A stretch of DNA of 35,951 nucleotides from assembly GCA_023460085.1 (NCBI GenBank), contig JAEWRI010000008.1:1-35951 (forward strand), given 5' to 3'. The position numbers were made by a program, and so were the translations under genes. This DNA is from Bacillota bacterium. GTDB lineage: Bacteria; Bacillota; Clostridia; Christensenellales; SZUA-584. The notes beneath the pieces are model-generated. The model was given only the letters and a program-made list of their open reading frames with translations. It did not search any database and was not told the origin of the DNA. Positions 1-6,620 of this stretch are shown here, one piece after another; position 1 is the stretch's first letter, and every line of letters begins with the position of its first letter.

Positions 1-132
1 CGGACTCCTGTACGCGCCGAGCGGCGTACCGGTTACTTTCAAGGCATGGTATTTGTCGCAGCGCTGTGCGGGGGTAATATTGCCCCTGCGGATTACGCAT
101 ATCCCGTAGGGCGCGGACTCCTGTACGCGCCG
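1..132. repeat. Direct repeat pair in a gene-free stretch
   Basis: The 19-base string CGGACTCCTGTACGCGCCG occurs at 1-19 and again at 114-132. The second copy lies in a hairpin with arms GGCGCG (110-115) and CGCGCC (126-131). A further hairpin, GGGACG/CGTCCC, sits at 183-204. The stretch 1-444 has no convincing gene; an open frame on the minus strand (93-377) translates the repeats and resembles no protein I know. It is probably a non-coding repeat cluster upstream of the BMC promoter. Confidence 0.6.
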
Positions 133-444
133 ATGTGCGCAATGGGTAATACGGGATGCGGGATCTTACCGTTACGGCAGCCGGGACGTCCGGGAGGCCG
201 TCCCCTACGGATACGATGATGGTCGCCCGCAACTTCTGAGACATACAAGGATGTCCGCCCGTATGCGGATGGGAAACTGTCGCTGTGGATGCTCTGACGG
301 AGCCTCTTTTTGTTCCATTTTGCTCGGGGACGGATAATATCCGCCCTTACATTTGTGTGTATCATTTCCTTGCACACGTCTCTTTAATAGTTTCCTGTAG
401 CTTGTCTCACTGAATGAACAAATGTGCAATATAACCAATCTATA

Positions 445-473
445 TTGACAAGGGTGTATGCTCGTATTATCAT
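445..473 (+). promoter_or_regulatory. Promoter of BMC unit 1
   Basis: TTGACA at 445-450 is a perfect -35 box. A 17-base spacer leads to TATCAT at 468-473 as the -10 box. The operator-like dyad lies eight bases further on, over the expected transcription start. The first gene of the unit begins at 524. Confidence 0.7.
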
Positions 474-480
474 CAAATGG

Positions 481-494
481 ATGACAAACGTCAT
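481..494. promoter_or_regulatory. Operator-like dyad O1
   Basis: ATGACAAACGTCAT has ATGAC/GTCAT arms around a 4-base centre. It sits just downstream of the -10 box, so a bound repressor would block initiation or escape. An almost identical site (5163-5176) is placed the same way at the second BMC promoter. The regulator is not encoded in this window and I cannot name its family. Confidence 0.6.
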
Positions 495-523
495 GAAATA
501 TGTCTGAAGGGTGCTCCGCAGCC

Positions 524-1171
524 ATGAAAATCTCCGCATCCATACTCTCCGCCGACTATCTCCATCTGGGCCGTGATATCGAAAGGGCCGCCGAGGCAGG
601 CTGCGACGCGCTGCACCTCGACGTGATGGACGGCCACTTTGTGCCCAACATCGCGGTAGGCCTTTGCACGGTGGAGGCGCTGCGCGAAACGCGCCTGCGC
701 AAGGATACGCACCTGATGATCAGCAACCCCGAAACCATGATAGGCCCCTTCATCGATGCGGGATCGGATTCCGTGACTTTCCACGCCGAGGCGACGCCGC
801 ACCACGTACGGCTGCTGCGCGATATTCATCGCGCGGGCAGACTGGCGGGCATCGCGCTAACACCCGAGACGCCGCTGGAGGCGGTGCGCTGTGCGCTGGA
901 GGAGGCGGACATTGTGCTGCAGGTAGCGGTGAGCGCGGGGTTCGGCGGACAGGCGATCAACGCGCACGTGTACGGCAAGCTGGAGACGCTGCGCGGGTGG
1001 CGGGAGCGCTACGGTTATCGCTACGAAATTCAGGTGGACGGCGGCATCAATATGGATACTTTCTCGCGCGTGCTGAAGGCTGGCGCGGATATGCTGGTGG
1101 CCGGATCGTTTCTGTTCGGAGCAGAGGATATGAAAAAAACGGTGTCGTCCATGCGGGCGGCAACGGTTTAG
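524..1171 (+). CDS. Ribulose-phosphate 3-epimerase family protein
   Basis: A 215-residue TIM-barrel protein of the ribulose-phosphate 3-epimerase family, which interconverts ketose 5- or 6-phosphates at C3. The metal and catalytic residues are present: His31 and Asp33 in HLDVMDG, His63 in THLMI and Asp172 in VDGGI. The glycine-rich loop reads SAGFGGQ where typical Rpe has NPGFGGQ, so the substrate may be a different pentulose or hexulose phosphate. An upstream in-frame ATG at 500 would overlap the operator region; the ATG at 524 gives the family-typical N terminus (MKISASILSADY) and is preferred, with AAGG at 507-510. It is the first gene of BMC unit 1 and has no encapsulation helix, so it likely acts in the cytosol to prepare substrate. 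Confidence 0.85.
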   Translation: MKISASILSADYLHLGRDIERAAEAGCDALHLDVMDGHFVPNIAVGLCTVEALRETRLRKDTHLMISNPETMIGPFIDAGSDSVTFHAEATPHHVRLLRDIHRAGRLAGIALTPETPLEAVRCALEEADIVLQVAVSAGFGGQAINAHVYGKLETLRGWRERYGYRYEIQVDGGINMDTFSRVLKAGADMLVAGSFLFGAEDMKKTVSSMRAATV

Positions 1172-1176
1172 TTCGG

Positions 1177-1205
1177 CATCCCGAAAGGCTTGGCTTTTTG
1201 GGATG
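1177..1205 (+). other. Intercistronic hairpin
   Basis: CATCCCGAAAG pairs with the region CTTTTTGGGATG (one G-T pair) around a short loop, directly after the epimerase stop codon. No T-run follows the stem, so it is not a standard terminator. It may be an RNA-processing or stability element that sets different levels for the first gene and the rest of the operon. Confidence 0.4.
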
Positions 1206-1241
1206 AAATACAAGGATTGCAGAAAGAGGAGGTCGGGAAAT

Positions 1242-2030
1242 ATGGGTCTTTATGCGGACAATCTGAAGGACAAAGTATGCGTCGTGACGGGCGCGGCCAA
1301 GAGCATCGGCTTCGCCATCGCGGAGAAGTACGCCGGTCAGGGCGCAAAGGTGGTGCTGATTGACATCGATCCGCTGGTGGAGCAGTCTGCCGCGGGACTG
1401 CGCGACAAGGGGTACTTCGCGCAGGGCATCGTGCTCAACATTACGGACCGGCAGGCCGTGCTGGACTGCTTCGCGCGCATCACCGAAGAGATGGGCGACA
1501 TCTACGCGCTCGTCAATAACGCGGGCGTGGTGGATCAGCGTCCCTTCGAGGAAACCGATGAAGCCGTGTTCGAGAAGATGTTCAAGGTCAACGTGTACGG
1601 CACGGCATACTGCATTCAGGGTGCGTTGCCCAGCATGAAGAAGAACAAGGAAGGCCGCATCATCAACTTCGCTTCCAAGTCGGGCAAGACGGGGTCCGCG
1701 CTGATGGGGCCGTACAGTGCCGCGAAGGGCGCGGTGATCGTGCTGACGCAGGCGCTTGCCTTCGAGTATGCGACGTACAACCTCAAGATCAACGCCATCT
1801 GCCCCGGCATCACCGATGCCACGGGCGTATGGAGCAGCGTCAGCTCGGGCTATACCGACAACCTGCACATGTCGCGCGAGGAGGTCGTCAAGAAGTTTAC
1901 CGCCAAGGTGCCGCTGGGCCGCCTGACCAACAAGGAGGACGTCGTCGATTTCGTGTTCTTCCTTACGGCATCGGGCGACTATTGCACCGGGCAGGCCTTC
2001 AACATCACGGGCGGCCGTGAGATGCACTGA
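1242..2030 (+). CDS. SDR-family NAD(P)-dependent dehydrogenase
   Basis: A 262-residue classical short-chain dehydrogenase. It shows the nucleotide-binding motif TGAAKSIG (16-23), an acidic end to the second strand (IDID, about 40-43) that favours NAD over NADP, the NNAG motif (92-95), and the catalytic Ser-Tyr-Lys set with YSAAK at 158-162. The start at 1242 is chosen because a perfect AGGAGG lies at 1227-1232; an earlier ATG at 1203 has no comparable site. Lying between an epimerase and DeoC, it probably oxidises or reduces a polyol, sugar or sugar phosphate feeding the compartment. No targeting helix is visible. The exact substrate cannot be read from the sequence. Confidence 0.85.
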   Translation: MGLYADNLKDKVCVVTGAAKSIGFAIAEKYAGQGAKVVLIDIDPLVEQSAAGLRDKGYFAQGIVLNITDRQAVLDCFARITEEMGDIYALVNNAGVVDQRPFEETDEAVFEKMFKVNVYGTAYCIQGALPSMKKNKEGRIINFASKSGKTGSALMGPYSAAKGAVIVLTQALAFEYATYNLKINAICPGITDATGVWSSVSSGYTDNLHMSREEVVKKFTAKVPLGRLTNKEDVVDFVFFLTASGDYCTGQAFNITGGREMH

Positions 2031-2045
2031 GGAAGGAGAAGGTAC

Positions 2046-2903
2046 ATGGATATTGAAAAGATCGTCCGGGAGATCACGTGCGAGGTACTGAAGGAGGTTC
2101 AGGCCGGAGGCGCTGCAGCGTGCCCGGCCGCGGCGCAGCCTGCCCCGGCCGGAAGCAAAGGGCCCTGCTACGATCCGTCCTACGCGCAGTACATGGATCA
2201 CACCGTGCTGAAGCCCGACACGGTGCGCAGCACCGTCAAGCGCTTCTGCGACGAAGCCCGGGAGTGGAAGTTCGCGAGCGTGTGTATCAATCCCACGCAC
2301 GTAAAGTACGTAGCAGCGCAGCTCGCGGGTTCCGGCGTCAAAACCTGCTGCGTCATCGGCTTCCCGCTGGGAGCCAACACGCCCTTCATCAAGGCGGTGG
2401 AAGCGATGGAGGCCGTCAAGAACGGCGCGGACGAGGTGGATATGGTCATCAACGTCGGCGCGCTCAAGGATAAGGACTACGACCTCGTGTTCGAGGATAT
2501 TAAGGGCGTTGTCGACGCGGCACACCCGAAGGCCATCGTCAAGGTCATCATCGAGACGTGCCTGCTCAATGACGAGGAGAAGGTGCGCGCGTGCGAGCTT
2601 GCAAGACGTGCGGGTGCGGACTTCGTCAAGACCTCCACGGGCTTCGGCTCCGGCGGAGCGACGGTGGAGGATGTGCGCCTGATGAAGCGCACCGTGGGCG
2701 ACGCGATGCGCGTCAAGGCGTCCACCGGTATCAACGACCGCAAGGTGTGCGACGCGATGCTGGCGGCGGGCGCGGTGCGCATGGGCACCAGCAAGGGCAT
2801 CAAGATAGTGACGGGCGAAGGCGAGTCCGGCTGCACGAACTGCGGCAAGTGCACCGCCACATGCCCCAGCGGCAATGTGACCATCGTAAAGAACGAATAT
2901 TGA
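2046..2903 (+). CDS. deoC: Deoxyribose-phosphate aldolase with BMC targeting helix and C-terminal Fe-S motif
   Basis: A 285-residue class I aldolase that cleaves 2-deoxyribose 5-phosphate to acetaldehyde and glyceraldehyde 3-phosphate. The catalytic set is complete: Asp132 (EVDMVI), Schiff-base Lys195 (VKTSTGFG) and Lys224 (VKASTGI). The N terminus has an amphipathic helix (residues 2-18, DIEKIVREI onward) followed by an Ala/Pro-rich linker to about residue 40, the usual form of a BMC encapsulation peptide. The core ends near residue 257. The tail then carries Cys263, Cys266, Cys269 and Cys273-Pro274 in the spacing CxxCxxCxxxCP, the classic ferredoxin-type [4Fe-4S] ligand pattern (DNA 2832-2867). 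DERA needs no redox centre, so this tail is unexpected. It is followed 14 bases later by a BMC-H gene. Confidence 0.93.
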   Translation: MDIEKIVREITCEVLKEVQAGGAAACPAAAQPAPAGSKGPCYDPSYAQYMDHTVLKPDTVRSTVKRFCDEAREWKFASVCINPTHVKYVAAQLAGSGVKTCCVIGFPLGANTPFIKAVEAMEAVKNGADEVDMVINVGALKDKDYDLVFEDIKGVVDAAHPKAIVKVIIETCLLNDEEKVRACELARRAGADFVKTSTGFGSGGATVEDVRLMKRTVGDAMRVKASTGINDRKVCDAMLAAGAVRMGTSKGIKIVTGEGESGCTNCGKCTATCPSGNVTIVKNEY

Positions 2904-2917
2904 GAGGATAGAGCGAT

Positions 2918-3196
2918 ATGGATAAGCAGGCATTGGGCATGGTGGAAACCCGGGGTCTCGTCGGCGCAATCGAGGCGGCGGACGCGATGGTGAAGGCGGC
3001 CAACGTCACGCTGGCGGGCAAGGAGCAGATAGGCTCCGGCCTTGTGACCGTGATGGTGCGCGGTGATGTGGGTGCGGTAAAGGCCAGCGTGGAGGCGGGC
3101 GCAGCGGCGGCAAAGCGCGTCGGAGAGCTTGTTAGCGTGCATGTAATTCCCCGTCCGCATTCGGATGTAGAGAAAATTCTGCCCGATAAGCAGTAA
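2918..3196 (+). CDS. BMC-H hexameric shell protein (copy 1)
   Basis: A 92-residue single-domain microcompartment shell protein of the PduA/CcmK type, which forms the hexameric tiles of the shell facets. It opens with the family signature ALGMVETRGL and carries the pore segment around KEQIGSGL. The C terminus (VHVIPRPHSDVEKILP) is standard. It is nearly the same protein as the copies at 10948 and 11537, differing mainly at the start and end. It is separated from the other shell genes and sits directly after deoC in unit 1. Confidence 0.97.
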   Translation: MDKQALGMVETRGLVGAIEAADAMVKAANVTLAGKEQIGSGLVTVMVRGDVGAVKASVEAGAAAAKRVGELVSVHVIPRPHSDVEKILPDKQ

Positions 3197-3214
3197 GCGT
3201 CAGGAGGCAAGCAT

Positions 3215-3979
3215 ATGGATTTGGGACTGAAAGGCAAGACCGTTCTGGTTACCGGCGGGGGCGCGGGCCTCGGCGCGGGCATCTGCGAGGTGTTCGCGCA
3301 GGAGGGCGCCAACATCGTGGTCAACTACATCGTCGAGGAAGCGGCGGTCCGGCGGTTCGTGGATACGCTGGGTGAGCGCTTCGGCGGCAAGCACATGGCG
3401 GCGTACGCGGACATCACCAAGGCAGCGGACATCGACGCGATGATCTCCGCGGTGGTGGAGAAGTACGGCCACCTCGACGTGCTCGTCAACAACGCAGGCA
3501 TCTGGCCCACCACGCTGATAGAGAACATGTCGGATGAGGAATGGCGCAAGGTCATCGACGTCAACCTCACCGGGCCGTTCCTTTTAAGCAAGCGCGCTTG
3601 CGTGTACTACAAGGACGCGGGCATTCGCGGGCGAGTGGTCAACATCATCAGCAAGTCGGGCTTTGCGGTGAATACCGAGGGGCACGCGCATTACGTTTCA
3701 GCAAAAGGCGGCCTCGTGCTGCTGACAAAGGCGCTGGCGCGGGAGTTCTCGCAGTATGGCATCATCGTCAACGGGGTTACGCCCGGCATGGTGCGCACCC
3801 CAATCAACGAGGATAAGCTCAGCAAGCCGGAGATACTGGCGGGCTATGTGGAGCGCATCCCCTCCGGGCGCGTTTCCACCGCGCAGGAGGTAGGCTACAC
3901 CGTTGCTTTCCTTGCGTCCAACAAAGCGGACTTCATCAACGGGGCTTGTGTGGATGTGACGGGCGGGATGCTGATATAG
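3215..3979 (+). CDS. SDR-family dehydrogenase (second in unit 1)
   Basis: A 254-residue classical short-chain dehydrogenase. Visible motifs are TGGGAGLG (13-20), NNAG (92-95), the catalytic serine region ISKSG (145-149) and Y160-x3-K164, plus the family C terminus (VDVTGGMLI). A ribosome site (CAGGAGG) precedes the ATG. It is clearly a different gene from the SDR at 1242, not a recent duplicate. No targeting helix is present, so it is likely cytosolic. Together with the neighbouring Gfo/Idh enzyme it suggests a multi-step oxidation or isomerisation of a sugar before phosphorylation and aldol cleavage. Confidence 0.85.
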   Translation: MDLGLKGKTVLVTGGGAGLGAGICEVFAQEGANIVVNYIVEEAAVRRFVDTLGERFGGKHMAAYADITKAADIDAMISAVVEKYGHLDVLVNNAGIWPTTLIENMSDEEWRKVIDVNLTGPFLLSKRACVYYKDAGIRGRVVNIISKSGFAVNTEGHAHYVSAKGGLVLLTKALAREFSQYGIIVNGVTPGMVRTPINEDKLSKPEILAGYVERIPSGRVSTAQEVGYTVAFLASNKADFINGACVDVTGGMLI

Positions 3980-3980
3980 C

Positions 3981-5111
3981 ATGGACGAAATACGCGTCGC
4001 AGTGCTGGGGTTGGGCTTAATCGGTAAGGTCCATACCTACGCCTATACCGCGCTGCCGCTGTTCTACTGCGGCCTGCCATACCGCGTGAGGCTAAAGGCG
4101 GTGTACAACCGCACGCTGCCCACGGCGCAGGCCGCTAAAGAGCAATACGGTTTCGAGATGGCAACGGACGATTTGGATGCACTGTTTGCGCGGGACGACA
4201 TCGACGCGGTGAGCATCTGCCTGCCGAATTGTCTGCACGCGCAGGCGGCACTGCGGGCGGCGGAGCGCGGCTGGCACATCTACTGCGAAAAGCCGCTGGC
4301 ATCGGACGCGGCGGAAGCGCAGCGCATGGCGGACGCGGTGCAAAGCAAAGACATCCGCCATCAGGTGGTGTTTCACAACCGGTATTTCGCGTGTGTGATG
4401 CGCGCAAAGCAGATTGTGGACGAAGGGCGTCTGGGGCGCATACTCTCCTTTCAGGCGTCGTACCTGCACCCGAGCAACGTAGATGTAGGCAAGCGGTTCG
4501 ACTGGAAGTTTGACAGGGCTGTCGCGTGCGGCGGCACGCTGGCCGACATGGGCTCGCACGTATTGGATATGCTGTACCACTTGATGGGGCCGTACCGCGA
4601 TCTGACAGCGCGGATGCAGACAGCGCATCCCATCCGCAAAGACAGCGCAGGCAAAGAGCATCCTGTGGAGGTAGAGGACGCCGCGTATCTCATTGCGGAG
4701 ATGGAAAACAGTGCACACGGTACCATCCACGTTTCCAAGCTGGCTGCGGGCAGCAACGACGAATTCCACGTGGAAATCTTCGGCGAGAAGGGTGCGCTGC
4801 GCTTCGACCTGATGGAGCCAAATTGGGTGTGGTTCTATGACAACACGCTGCCCGATGCAGCGCTGGGCGGGTACAAGGGCTTCACGCGCATCGAGTCGGT
4901 GCAGCGCTATGAAGCGCCGGCTGGAAGCTTTCCGTCCCCCAAGCTGCCGGGAGGCTGGCTGCGGGCGCACGTGCACAGCCTGTACCGCTTCCTGGACTGC
5001 GTATATACCGGAAAGCCGTGCAGCCCGGACTTTGCGGACGGCGCGTACATCCAGCGCGTGCTGGAGGCGGCATACGCCTCAGACAGAAACGGTGCATGTG
5101 TGAAAATATGA
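3981..5111 (+). CDS. Gfo/Idh/MocA-family oxidoreductase
   Basis: A 376-residue NAD(P)-dependent sugar oxidoreductase. The N-terminal Rossmann fold is visible in VLGLGLIGKVH, the conserved EKPLA motif follows at about residues 98-102, and the C-terminal half is the usual substrate-binding alpha/beta domain. It begins one base after the preceding stop, so the two genes are translationally coupled. Family members oxidise or epimerise hydroxyls on inositols, hexoses, pentoses and sugar acids. Its place as last gene of unit 1, just before a new promoter, suggests a role in preparing the sugar that feeds the BMC. Confidence 0.85.
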   Translation: MDEIRVAVLGLGLIGKVHTYAYTALPLFYCGLPYRVRLKAVYNRTLPTAQAAKEQYGFEMATDDLDALFARDDIDAVSICLPNCLHAQAALRAAERGWHIYCEKPLASDAAEAQRMADAVQSKDIRHQVVFHNRYFACVMRAKQIVDEGRLGRILSFQASYLHPSNVDVGKRFDWKFDRAVACGGTLADMGSHVLDMLYHLMGPYRDLTARMQTAHPIRKDSAGKEHPVEVEDAAYLIAEMENSAHGTIHVSKLAAGSNDEFHVEIFGEKGALRFDLMEPNWVWFYDNTLPDAALGGYKGFTRIESVQRYEAPAGSFPSPKLPGGWLRAHVHSLYRFLDCVYTGKPCSPDFADGAYIQRVLEAAYASDRNGACVKI

Positions 5112-5129
5112 ATAGGGCGCGAGCGCTCG

Positions 5130-5158
5130 TTGACAATTGTATTGACATATGTTATATT
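5130..5158 (+). promoter_or_regulatory. Promoter of BMC unit 2
   Basis: TTGACA (5130-5135), a 17-base spacer and TATATT (5153-5158) form a near-consensus promoter. A second TTGACA at 5142-5147 lies within the spacer and is not well placed for this -10. The promoter is in the 107-base gap before the class II aldolase gene. Confidence 0.75.
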
Positions 5159-5162
5159 AGCC

Positions 5163-5176
5163 ATGACAAATGTCAC
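5163..5176. promoter_or_regulatory. Operator-like dyad O2
   Basis: ATGACAAATGTCAC contains TGACA/TGTCA arms around AA, a near copy of the site at 481-494. It starts five bases past the -10 box and so covers the transcription start. The same motif in the same place at both BMC promoters argues for one repressor controlling both units. Confidence 0.65.
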
Positions 5177-5218
5177 GCAATTCGTTAACCAATTCTCTTC
5201 ATCTCAGGGAGGTCAGCC

Positions 5219-5863
5219 ATGTACAACAAGGAGAAACAAAGCGTCATTGAAACCGCGCTCGAGATTAAGCGGAGCGGGCTCATTCAGTTGTCGGGCGGCA
5301 ACGTAAGCCTGAGGCTGCCGAATGGACACATACTCGTCACGCCTTCCGGCCTGTCTTACGAGGGCATGAAGCCCAAGGACATCGTCGTGATAGACGCCAA
5401 GGGCAGCCGTATCGAAGGCACGCTGCGCGAGTCGGTCGATACCGTGGCGCTGCTCTACATCTACGAGCATATGCCGCATGTGAACGCCATCATCCACACG
5501 CACCAGCCTTACGCCACGGCGGCGGGGCTGCTGGGCGACGTGCTGCCCGCGGCGGTGACGACGCTGGCAAACGTCACGCTGGGCGAGGTCAACGTCGCGC
5601 CGTACTGCAGCGCCGCAAGCCTCGACATGGGCGTGCAGACGGTGAAATACATCGGGGAACGCCGGGCGGTAATCCTGAAGCACCATGGCGTCATTGCGGT
5701 AGGAAAGGACTTGAAGGAGGCGCTCTACGCCGCCGTATATATGGAGGACGCTGCTAAAACGTACCTTGTGGCCAAAGCCGCAGGAGAACCAACTATCATG
5801 ACGGCAGAGCAGACGCTGGACGCGGTCAACACGCACAAGACGTATGGGCAGCCCAAACACTGA
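5219..5863 (+). CDS. Class II aldolase (fuculose-phosphate aldolase family)
   Basis: A 214-residue zinc-dependent class II aldolase/AraD-FucA family protein. The expected metal and catalytic residues are in place: Glu71, His93 and His95 (HTH) and His154 (KHHGV). Members split ketose 1-phosphates into dihydroxyacetone phosphate and an aldehyde: lactaldehyde from fuculose or rhamnulose 1-phosphate, or acetaldehyde from 5-deoxypentulose 1-phosphates. Others are 4-epimerases. It begins unit 2 behind its own promoter and operator and a strong GGGAGG. Its N terminus is that of a normal family member with no added targeting helix. Its presence beside DeoC suggests two aldolase routes into one aldehyde pathway. 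Confidence 0.88.
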   Translation: MYNKEKQSVIETALEIKRSGLIQLSGGNVSLRLPNGHILVTPSGLSYEGMKPKDIVVIDAKGSRIEGTLRESVDTVALLYIYEHMPHVNAIIHTHQPYATAAGLLGDVLPAAVTTLANVTLGEVNVAPYCSAASLDMGVQTVKYIGERRAVILKHHGVIAVGKDLKEALYAAVYMEDAAKTYLVAKAAGEPTIMTAEQTLDAVNTHKTYGQPKH

Positions 5864-5864
5864 G

Positions 5865-6506
5865 ATGGAAAAGGAAGAGGTAAGGCGCATCGCCGTGCGT
5901 GCCGCGTGCGTGCGGCTGGCGCAGGAAAAACAATATCACGTCCCCGCGGCGGTATCCGCGCGGCACATCCACCTCTGCGCGGCGGACAGAGATGCACTTT
6001 TTGGAGCGGGATACGCGCTGACACCCATGCGGGCGCTGTCCCAGCCGGGCCAGTACGCCTGTGAGGAAAAGCTCGCGGTCGTGGGGCCGAAGGGCCGCAT
6101 GGAGGGCGTGCGCGTGCTGGGGCCGGAGCGGCCCGATACGCAGGTGGAGCTCTCAATGAGCGACGCCATCGCGCTGGGTATTGCGCCCAACGTGCGCATG
6201 TCGGGTGATATCGCAGGTACGCCGGGCTGCACATTGGCAGGACCCAAGGGCGAGGTAACGCTGAACCGAGGCGTCATCGTCGCCGCGAGGCATCTGCACA
6301 TGTCGGCGCAGGAGGCCGCGGTCTACAGCCTGAAATCCGGAGACGCCGTGGGTGTGCGCAAAGGCGGCGTGCGCGCGGCGGTGCTTGGCAACGTAGTCGT
6401 GCGCGCGGGAGATGCCCATGCGCTCGAAGTCCATCTGGACACCGACGAGGCGAACGCCGCGGGCATTCAGACGGGCGACCTGCTGGAGCTTATTAAGGAC
6501 TTCTGA
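5865..6506 (+). CDS. pduL: PduL-type phosphotransacylase
   Basis: A 213-residue PduL phosphate acyltransferase, which converts acyl-CoA and phosphate to acyl-phosphate and frees CoA inside the compartment. Both halves of the duplicated barrel are clear. The zinc ligands are His34 and His36 (SARHIHL), Glu95 (VELS), His143 and His145 (AARHLHM) and His190 (HLDTDEAN). Residues 2-22 form an amphipathic helix typical of an encapsulation peptide. The ATG at 5865, one base after the upstream stop, is preferred to an in-frame ATG at 5844, which overlaps the aldolase gene and adds seven unlikely residues. A fragment of this gene's 3' end is duplicated directly downstream. Confidence 0.95.
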   Translation: MEKEEVRRIAVRAACVRLAQEKQYHVPAAVSARHIHLCAADRDALFGAGYALTPMRALSQPGQYACEEKLAVVGPKGRMEGVRVLGPERPDTQVELSMSDAIALGIAPNVRMSGDIAGTPGCTLAGPKGEVTLNRGVIVAARHLHMSAQEAAVYSLKSGDAVGVRKGGVRAAVLGNVVVRAGDAHALEVHLDTDEANAAGIQTGDLLELIKDF

Positions 6507-6551
6507 GCTTCGGTGAAAAGGAACAGGGAGTGCCTGAATGGATTGGTCCGT

Positions 6552-6620
6552 GGCACCGACGACGCGAACGCCGCAGGCATTCAGACGGGCGACCTGCCGG
6601 AGCTCATTGAGGAATCATGA
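6552..6620 (+). pseudogene. Duplicated 3' end of pduL
   Basis: This stretch repeats the last part of pduL (about 6438-6506) at a constant offset of 114 bases, including the TGA stop, with under ten substitutions. The shared core covers the codons for TDxANAAGIQTGDLxEL. The duplicate has no start codon or ribosome site and lacks the rest of the gene. Its stop overlaps the ATG of the next gene (ATGA). It is a relic of a tandem duplication that now supplies the leader of the PduM-like gene. Confidence 0.85.

Noticed and set aside
93..377. Open frame of 94 codons on the minus strand upstream of the BMC promoter
   Set aside because: It translates low-complexity repeat sequence (RRGRPPGRPG), has no ribosome site and no recognisable family.
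1047..2969. 640-codon open frame on the minus strand
   Set aside because: It lies opposite the SDR and deoC genes, which have clear families and ribosome sites; long antisense frames are expected in GC-rich coding DNA.
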